The position numbers and the translations under genes are program-made. A stretch of 64,000 nucleotides of DNA from Aerococcus urinaeequi (lineage in GTDB: Bacteria; Bacillota; Bacilli; Lactobacillales; Aerococcaceae): the NCBI RefSeq assembly GCF_001543205.1, contig NZ_CP014162.1, forward strand, positions 992,001 through 1,056,000, read 5' to 3'. Below, piece after piece: positions 58,638-64,000 of the stretch. The notes under the pieces are model-generated. The model was given only the letters and a program-made list of their open reading frames with translations. It was not told where the DNA came from and did no database searches. How positions within the stretch are numbered: position 1 is the stretch's first letter; each line of letters begins with the position of its first letter.

Positions 58638-59291
58638 TTATATTTGTGAATCTACCAAGAGTGTTGACCATTTGTCTTGAATCTTTTTGGCAACGATTTC
58701 TTGGTCGTTACTGGTTAGGATATCGTATTGGCTAACATCGATGGCCATTTTAGCTGAATGGTCATAGTTTTCGTACCATTCATCATATAAGGTGTGCAGT
58801 TGCTTATAGTAGGCTAGTAAATCTGGTCGACCTTCTACTTGTTCGTATGGACGACCACGACGCTTGATTTTCTCAAGGACTAAATCGAAAGGCGCATGTA
58901 AGTAGACAAGTAATTCTGGTGATTGGTTGGTTGATTCTGAAATAATACGAATATCGTCCATCATATTGGCCAATAAGTCTTGGTACAGTTGCCATTCTAC
59001 ATCCGATATATTGCCGTTAATATTATTTACTTGAGTAAATAAAGCATCTTCATAAATTGACCGGTCTAGGATTGCACGGTCTAATTTCATCCCGCGTTTA
59101 ATACTTTTAACGCGTTGGTTTAAAAAGTAAATTTGCAGTGAAAAAGCATATTTGGTTGGTTCGCTGTAGTATGCATCCAAAATAGGATTTTCTGATACCT
59201 CCTCAAAAAGTGGTTCTGCTTGAAACATTTCTGCCATATGGTTGGTATAAGTTGTCTTACCAACACCGATCATGCCTGCCATGGTAATCAT
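58638..59291 (-). CDS. Deoxynucleoside kinase (dAK/dGK family)
   Basis: About 217 residues. P-loop AGMIGVGKTT (5-14), the DRS motif in AILDRSIYEDALF, and the lid RRGRPYEQ are those of Gram-positive deoxyadenosine/deoxyguanosine kinases, which phosphorylate deoxynucleosides for salvage. Specificity between purine and pyrimidine substrates is not predictable here. ATG 59291 is preceded by AAGGAG at nine bases; the ATG six codons earlier has no ribosome binding site. Confidence 0.88.
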   Translation of the reverse strand: MITMAGMIGVGKTTYTNHMAEMFQAEPLFEEVSENPILDAYYSEPTKYAFSLQIYFLNQRVKSIKRGMKLDRAILDRSIYEDALFTQVNNINGNISDVEWQLYQDLLANMMDDIRIISESTNQSPELLVYLHAPFDLVLEKIKRRGRPYEQVEGRPDLLAYYKQLHTLYDEWYENYDHSAKMAIDVSQYDILTSNDQEIVAKKIQDKWSTLLVDSQI

Positions 59292-59420
59292 ATTCAATTG
59301 CTCCTTCATCTAATTAGTCGGGGCAATTATAGCATAAATTTGACCTGACTTGGATTAGAAGACAGGTTGAAAAAGGATACGTTTACATGGAAAATGACAA
59401 CTTTATTCTTTGATGACCTA

Positions 59421-59429
59421 TGGTACAAT
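59421..59429 (+). promoter_or_regulatory. Extended -10 promoter of the ThrE-type exporter pair
   Basis: TGGTACAAT is an extended -10 about 30 bases before the start codon. No clear -35. Confidence 0.4.
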
Positions 59430-59460
59430 AGCCGTGGATTATGAGAAAGGGTGGGTCAAA

Positions 59461-60237
59461 ATGGTAGATTTAAATAAGAAAATTTTAGAAACTGCCCTGT
59501 TAGCTGGGCAAATTATGACAGAAAGTAATGCAGAATCATATCGTGTTGAAGATACGATGAACCGTATTTTAACAACGTCAAATGCAGCATATGCAGTAGC
59601 AATCTCTCTTTCAACAGGTCTCTATATGACCCTTGATGACCCATCTTTTGAAGGTTCTGGGTTTACTGGTATTAAGAGAATTACACGCCGTTCTAACAAT
59701 CTAAATAAAATCACCCAGGTGAATCACATTTCACGTGAATTGACTTCGGGTAATATTTCAATTGATGAAGCTTATGAGCGGTTACAGGTTATTCGGTTCC
59801 AGAAGCCACAATATTCAAAATTACAAGTATCAATCGGGGTAGTTGGCTTAGCTGCAGCCTTCTCTTTCCTTTTTGGCGGGGGGATTAACGAGTTAATCAT
59901 GGCTACAATTAATGGCTTTATTTTAGCCTTATTATACCGTCTAGTAGATAAATACTATATTAGTGAAGGTTTTTCAAATATTATTCAAGCACTTGTTGTA
60001 ACAGTTGCTGCTTATTTAATGCAAGCCTACGTATTATCGAACACAGATATCAATATTGTAATTATTTCTACATTGATGCCAATGGTTCCAGGAACAGCGA
60101 TTACCAACTCCTTACGTGATATTTTCCATGAAGACTACATTGCGGGCGTTTCTAGAGCAACAGAAGCCTTTTTGAACGCCTTAATGATTGCCTTAGGCGC
60201 AGCACTGGGTCTTGCCTTGATTGGAGGTTTATATTAA
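59461..60237 (+). CDS. Threonine/serine exporter ThrE-type, N-terminal half (DUF1212)
   Basis: 258 residues. A soluble N-terminal segment (LETALLAGQIMTESNAESYRVEDTMNRIL) is followed by about five helices with the motif LMPMVPGTAITNSLRDIFHEDYIAG. In Corynebacterium ThrE is one protein; in many Firmicutes it is split into this gene and the next. It probably exports small amino acids. ATG 59461 with AAGGGTGGG upstream is chosen over the longer frame. Its stop overlaps the next start (TAATG). Confidence 0.85.
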   Translation: MVDLNKKILETALLAGQIMTESNAESYRVEDTMNRILTTSNAAYAVAISLSTGLYMTLDDPSFEGSGFTGIKRITRRSNNLNKITQVNHISRELTSGNISIDEAYERLQVIRFQKPQYSKLQVSIGVVGLAAAFSFLFGGGINELIMATINGFILALLYRLVDKYYISEGFSNIIQALVVTVAAYLMQAYVLSNTDINIVIISTLMPMVPGTAITNSLRDIFHEDYIAGVSRATEAFLNALMIALGAALGLALIGGLY

Positions 60238-60761
60238 TGAAGGTAATGGATATAATTTTACAATTAATAGGTGCTTATGGGGTAGGTTTATTCGCAATTT
60301 TAACGATTGAAGGACCACGAAAAGTTCTATTTTGGACACCACTTATTAATATTGCTGGTTGGGGTAGTTATCTGATAAGTATACATCTTGGTGGTTTTTC
60401 AGAAATAATGGCTACTTATTTTGGTTCCTTGGTTATTGCCTTAATTTCCCAGATGTATGCGCGTATTTTTCGAGAGCCAGTAACAGTTTTCTTTATTCCA
60501 GCCTTCTTCCTCTTTGTGCCAGGAGGTGGCATGTACCGGACGGCATTAGCCTTTATTCAAGGGGACACGGCCCAAGGCTTTACTGAACTAGGAGGTACGC
60601 TATTTACTGCCTTGGCTATTGCGCTTGCGGTTTATACATCTGATACTTTTGTGCAAATTATTAATAAACAAAAATTCCCAAAATTTATCCGGAAAAACTA
60701 CCGTGTTATACCTAAAGTAGCGAAGAAAACCGAAAAGAAAATCGAGAAAAAGATGAAATAG
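60237..60761 (+). CDS. Threonine/serine exporter ThrE-type, C-terminal half (DUF3815)
   Basis: 174 residues with about five helices, including FLFVPGGGMYRTALAFIQGD, which mirrors the VPG motif of the partner, and a basic C-terminal tail rich in Lys. It is translationally coupled to the preceding gene (one-base overlap, GGAGG nine bases upstream). The two halves are expected to assemble. A terminator follows. Confidence 0.85.
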   Translation: MKVMDIILQLIGAYGVGLFAILTIEGPRKVLFWTPLINIAGWGSYLISIHLGGFSEIMATYFGSLVIALISQMYARIFREPVTVFFIPAFFLFVPGGGMYRTALAFIQGDTAQGFTELGGTLFTALAIALAVYTSDTFVQIINKQKFPKFIRKNYRVIPKVAKKTEKKIEKKMK

Positions 60762-60823
60762 CGTTGGCTTACTTCTGCTAGTGTTTAGAAAAATACCGAT
60801 AAAGGAATATTATTTTATTTTAG

Positions 60824-60853
60824 GACGTATGTGATTTATCACTGCGTCTTTTT
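60824..60853 (+). terminator. Intrinsic terminator after the exporter pair
   Basis: GACG-GTGAT and ATCAC-CGTC form a stem (60824-60848) followed by TTTTTC. Confidence 0.72.
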
Positions 60854-60886
60854 CTATATAATGATAGAAAAGAGGGGGGAGACGGT

Positions 60887-62068
60887 ATGAAAAACTGGTT
60901 TGTATTGTTGGTAACCAGCGTTGTACTCACTGGTTGTGGGTTAAACCACCAGGATACGGGTGTAGACTTGGATACGGCGAATGTGGATAAAGAGGTTGCT
61001 AGCTTGGATGAAGAGCCGTCTTTTTTCACGGAAGCTTTTGAGGCTAACGGAGAAGAAGCGTTAAAGCAATTTAATGCAAAAGAGGCTGATTTACCAGTGG
61101 TTGAGCAAAGAGATTCGGGCATTCAAGAGAGTCATTTTCTGCATTTGAATGGACTAGACCAGTATGTGTATGAGGTGGGTCAGGGTGAAGGCTTACCGGT
61201 GGCAATTTTCCTCCATGGGGGTCCGGGCTTTTCTTATACGAACCAAGCGGATACTTTGGCTGGTTTATCTGATCAAGTGAATGTCCTTTTTTGGGATCAG
61301 ATTGGTGCGGGGCAAACTTATGAAGCTAATCCAAGTGTAGAACCTAATATGGTCGATTTACAGGCTTCTTTATCGGATTTAGTTGCCTACACCAAGGCCC
61401 GTTATGGGGTTGATCAAGTGGGTATTATTGGTCATTCATGGGGGTCGGCGTTAGGGGCCTCTTATGTGCTTGACCATCCGGATGATGTGGCTTTCTATGT
61501 AGGGATTGGGCAAGTGGTAACACCGGTTGAGGATGAGGCAGTGGCTCTAAGTCAGACGCGTGAATTGGCGACAAGTTTAGGGCGTCAAGATCTACTTGAT
61601 CAGTTAAGTGATATTTCAGCTGACTATCCTAATCCGGATGATTTTTTGACTTTAGCTTATGAGGCGGCGATTTTGCGGGCCGTTCAGCGTGAATTAGGGT
61701 TTGGCACAGCTGACTTTGTTCAATATTTACCTTTATTGTTAACCAATCAGGCAGATAATTTATCAGCAGATGACCAGGAAATGCTAGCCCGTATGTTACT
61801 CAACCAGCGCTTGTATCGAGAATTATTGGCGACAGATATATATACAAGCGACCTTGAATTTAGTATGCCTTTTTACCTGATTTCTGGGGAAAATGATATC
61901 CAAGTACCAAGAAGTCAGGCAGAAAAATTGATTGAAAGAGTTCAAGCGCCGACAAAAGAAATGATCATTATACCGGATGCGGGGCATACCCCAATGATTG
62001 ATCAAGAAGCGGATTTTATACAATCGCTAACAACCATTATAAACCGCACATTTTCGGCAAATGGATAA
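60887..62068 (+). CDS. Alpha/beta-hydrolase lipoprotein (proline iminopeptidase-like)
   Basis: 393 residues. The signal peptide ends in the lipobox VLTGC with Cys17, so the enzyme is anchored outside the membrane. The alpha/beta-hydrolase domain has an oxyanion motif HGGPG (110-114), a nucleophile elbow GHSWGS (Ser184), an acid in SGENDIQVP and the catalytic His in DAGHTPMID. The pattern is that of prolyl aminopeptidase relatives, but a surface esterase or peptidase role is all that can be said. GAGGGGGGAG precedes the ATG. Confidence 0.82.
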   Translation: MKNWFVLLVTSVVLTGCGLNHQDTGVDLDTANVDKEVASLDEEPSFFTEAFEANGEEALKQFNAKEADLPVVEQRDSGIQESHFLHLNGLDQYVYEVGQGEGLPVAIFLHGGPGFSYTNQADTLAGLSDQVNVLFWDQIGAGQTYEANPSVEPNMVDLQASLSDLVAYTKARYGVDQVGIIGHSWGSALGASYVLDHPDDVAFYVGIGQVVTPVEDEAVALSQTRELATSLGRQDLLDQLSDISADYPNPDDFLTLAYEAAILRAVQRELGFGTADFVQYLPLLLTNQADNLSADDQEMLARMLLNQRLYRELLATDIYTSDLEFSMPFYLISGENDIQVPRSQAEKLIERVQAPTKEMIIIPDAGHTPMIDQEADFIQSLTTIINRTFSANG

Positions 62069-62158
62069 TTATTTTTTGCCAATTTTTATGCTAAAATGTA
62101 TACAGACAAATCTATTCAACAACAACATTTAATCTACAACAATATTCGGAGGATAAAT

Positions 62159-62983
62159 ATGACCAAGCAATTGATTCCAAACGGCGGTAATTGTTTAGCT
62201 TCGGTAGCACTACTTGAAGGTAAGCAACCATTATTATGGGCCTTCCGTGAAAAGAGCTTGATGCCAAGTGATAGTGGTTGGCGTTTTTTTGCTGCGACGG
62301 ATACGCAAACTGAAGTGATGGATGGTAAGAGCGTACTTCTTGTCGACATTAATAAAATTGCTGAATTGGAACCAACTGTAGCGGGTATTTATTGGTATCC
62401 AGAAGGAGCTGATTTTCAGTTAGCCAGTAAAGATGGCAGCAAGTATTTCGTGTACAACGATACTTTTGAGCGAGTTGTACCGGCAACCAACTATAAGGAT
62501 TTACCACTTTCGTCAAAAGCCTTCGCGCAACATTTTAATGAGGCTACGGCAACAGCAACCTCTAATGCCATGGCTGAAAGCTTACAATTATCAGCTGAAA
62601 AAGTGGATATGCTGAAACTATTAGATTTAATGCATACAAACGATGCAGAAAATCTATCGGATACGGAAATTTTTCTTAATACAGGCCTATTATTTGGCTT
62701 CGTAGATATGCGAAATAAAGCCCTACATATGACCTTATCAGATGGGCAATTGGATGATATCGTGGGAACCATGATGGATTACTTTAATCTAGACCGAGAG
62801 AGAGCCAATGCCTACGTTCACCATTACGCTAACTTAAAGCATGATGGTACAGCGGTTGCTGAACAACAATTGACGATGTATGGTGGCAAAATGTATGAAT
62901 GGTTAAAAGTTGACGACTTTCATGCAATCAAAAATGAGTATGCTAACCTCGTGATGCATCATCGCAAAGCCAAAATGGTTTAG
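62159..62983 (+). CDS. DUF2185 (Imm33-like) domain protein of unknown function
   Basis: 274 residues. The N-terminal part (about 1-105) has the DUF2185/Imm33 core: LLWAFREKSLMPSDSGWRFFAATD, with DSGWRFF the family hallmark. The C-terminal 165 residues are helical, with LLDLMHTNDAENLSDTEIFLNTG and a Tyr/His-rich end, and I do not recognise them. Imm33 proteins are predicted immunity proteins, but no toxin gene adjoins. ATG 62159 with CGGAGGA upstream is preferred to the frame start at 62096. Confidence 0.65.
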   Translation: MTKQLIPNGGNCLASVALLEGKQPLLWAFREKSLMPSDSGWRFFAATDTQTEVMDGKSVLLVDINKIAELEPTVAGIYWYPEGADFQLASKDGSKYFVYNDTFERVVPATNYKDLPLSSKAFAQHFNEATATATSNAMAESLQLSAEKVDMLKLLDLMHTNDAENLSDTEIFLNTGLLFGFVDMRNKALHMTLSDGQLDDIVGTMMDYFNLDRERANAYVHHYANLKHDGTAVAEQQLTMYGGKMYEWLKVDDFHAIKNEYANLVMHHRKAKMV

Positions 62984-63023
62984 CGAATTTTACCGAATCT
63001 AAACAGAATGGAGCGTTAAAAAA

Positions 63024-63398
63024 GTGAAGTATTTTAAGCAAGCTTTTATTATTATTGTGATTACTTTAATCGCTGAAGTATTATCACATACATTACCTGT
63101 ACCCTTGCCAGCCTCGATTTACGGTATGGTTATATTATTTGTCTGCTTAATGACTGGTGTGATTAAGCTGGAACAAGTTGAAAATGTAGGTGAATGGTTA
63201 ATTGCCGTGATGCCTGCTATGTTCGTAGTGCCAGGTGCTGGTTTTATTACCTCTTGGGCAAGTTTACAGCCGCATTTGTTATCTTGGTCAGTGATTATTT
63301 CAGTGACAACTATCCTTGTAATGGCCGTTGCTGGTCTTATAGCGCAATCGCTACAAAAACGTCAGAATGCTAAGCATGGAGGAGAAAATAATGAATAG
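63024..63398 (+). CDS. lrgA: Antiholin-like protein LrgA (CidA/LrgA family)
   Basis: 124 residues with four membrane helices: ITLIAEVLSHTLPVPLPASIYGMVILFVCLM is the family signature. CidA/LrgA proteins modulate murein hydrolase activity and autolysis and, with LrgB, have been linked to pyruvate uptake in Gram-positives. The start codon is GTG, with GGAG ten bases upstream. Overlaps lrgB by eight bases. Confidence 0.9.
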   Translation: MKYFKQAFIIIVITLIAEVLSHTLPVPLPASIYGMVILFVCLMTGVIKLEQVENVGEWLIAVMPAMFVVPGAGFITSWASLQPHLLSWSVIISVTTILVMAVAGLIAQSLQKRQNAKHGGENNE

Positions 63399-64000
63399 TT
63401 TATTTGATTTATTCCCCTCGTTTGGCTTATTCCTAACCTTAGGTGTATACATGATTGCCATGTGGGTAAACAAGAGATTAAAAACGCCGATTGCCAACCC
63501 ATTGTTAATTGCAGTTATTTTAATTATTGCCATTTTAGTTATTGGCAAGGTAAATGTTCCTGTTTACCAAGAAAGCGCGAGCTTTGTGTCTTATCTGTTA
63601 ACACCAGCAACTATTTCTTTAGCTATTCCTGTATATAAACAACGCCATATTTTAAAAGAAAACTTCTGGACAATTATTATTACAGTTGTGGCAGCAATGG
63701 TTACATCAGTTGTGAGTGTCTTGATTGTTGCTGTTATCTTTAATATGGATGAAGAAATTTTACGTTCAGTGTTATCTAAATCAGTAACAACAGCCTTCGC
63801 TATTGATATTACCGAAATTATTGGTGGGATTACACCGATTATTGTCGGTTCAGTTGTTTTGACGGGTATCTTTGGTGTTGTGGTGAACGAATGGATCTTC
63901 AAACTTCTAAAAATTGATTCATATTTTGCGCGTGGTTTAGCTATGGGTACTTCAAGTCACGCCATGGGTACAGCAGAATCAATGAAAATTAATGAACTCC
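63391..64000 (+). CDS. lrgB: LrgB-family membrane protein (cut by the right window edge)
   Basis: About 203 residues are visible. The sequence includes FGLFLTLGVYMIAMWVNKR, LLTPATISLAIPVYKQ, LSKSVTTAFAIDITEIIGGI and RGLAMGTSSHAMGTA, the conserved core of LrgB. GGAGG precedes ATG 63391, which lies inside the lrgA end. LrgAB act as a pair. The last helices are missing from the window. Confidence 0.92.
   Translation, partial: MNSLFDLFPSFGLFLTLGVYMIAMWVNKRLKTPIANPLLIAVILIIAILVIGKVNVPVYQESASFVSYLLTPATISLAIPVYKQRHILKENFWTIIITVVAAMVTSVVSVLIVAVIFNMDEEILRSVLSKSVTTAFAIDITEIIGGITPIIVGSVVLTGIFGVVVNEWIFKLLKIDSYFARGLAMGTSSHAMGTAESMKINEL

Noticed and set aside
59726-59741. Additional parS-like site (TTTCACGTGAA core) inside the exporter gene
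   Set aside because: Five mismatches to the 16-base parS; falls in conserved coding sequence.

Overview
The window is a replication-origin region of a low-GC Firmicute of the order Lactobacillales. dnaA, dnaN, yaaA, recF, gyrB and gyrA lie in the classical order on the + strand. rpmH, rnpA, yidC, jag, mnmE, mnmG, rsmG and parA run the other way on the - strand. Gene content (ThrE-type exporter split in two, mannitol PTS with MtlR, CopZ/CopA with CopY boxes, YkoEDC thiamin transporter) and protein style fit Aerococcaceae, probably Aerococcus. That placement is an inference from gene order and protein flavour, not from a database comparison.

Layout. 1-5281 (-): a parA fragment, rsmG, a DsrE-like gene, mnmG and mnmE. 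5605-8225 (-): a GerMN-like lipoprotein and a multi-span channel-like protein. 8539-12973 (-): mannitol PTS operon mtlA-mtlR-mtlF without mtlD. 13146-16106 (+): a short-form 6-phosphogluconate dehydrogenase and adenine deaminase with a PurBox-like site upstream. 16201-18636 (-): jag, yidC, rnpA, rpmH. 18637-20938: a bipartite oriC, with DnaA boxes on both sides of dnaA and a DnaA-trio/AT-rich unwinding element before dnaN. 20939-29841 (+): dnaN, yaaA-recF-gyrB-gyrA behind a structured leader, then rpsF-ssb-rpsR. 29904-38764 (-): a VOC protein, a 2-oxoacid reductase-like dehydrogenase, ilvE behind a leader-peptide attenuator, and a complete oppDFBCA operon.

38765-41959 is about 3.2 kb without a convincing gene. 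It carries a DnaA-box cluster and then five perfect parS sites, so it looks like the centromere/segregation region for the ParA encoded at the left edge. 41960-47263 (+): gdpP, rplI, dnaB, purA. gdpP is cut in two by one in-frame TAA where its family has Leu. 47632-50337 (+): copZ-copA under two CopY boxes, followed by tRNA-Lys(CTT). 51087-55072 (+): a TPP riboswitch controlling ykoE-ykoD-ykoC-tenA-thiW, a thiamin/pyrimidine salvage operon.

55190-59291 (-): a DJ-1/PfpI protein, an M20 deacylase, an EIIC-only PTS permease and a deoxynucleoside kinase. 59461-64000 (+): a two-gene ThrE-type exporter, an alpha/beta-hydrolase lipoprotein, a DUF2185/Imm33-like protein, and lrgA with the start of lrgB.

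No insertion sequence, prophage, CRISPR array or rRNA operon was seen. The most notable items are the nonsense codon in gdpP, the parS plus DnaA-box gene desert, the Val/Ile leader peptide with competing hairpins ahead of ilvE, the structured leader ahead of yaaA-recF-gyrBA, and the riboswitch terminator that contains the ribosome binding site of ykoE.
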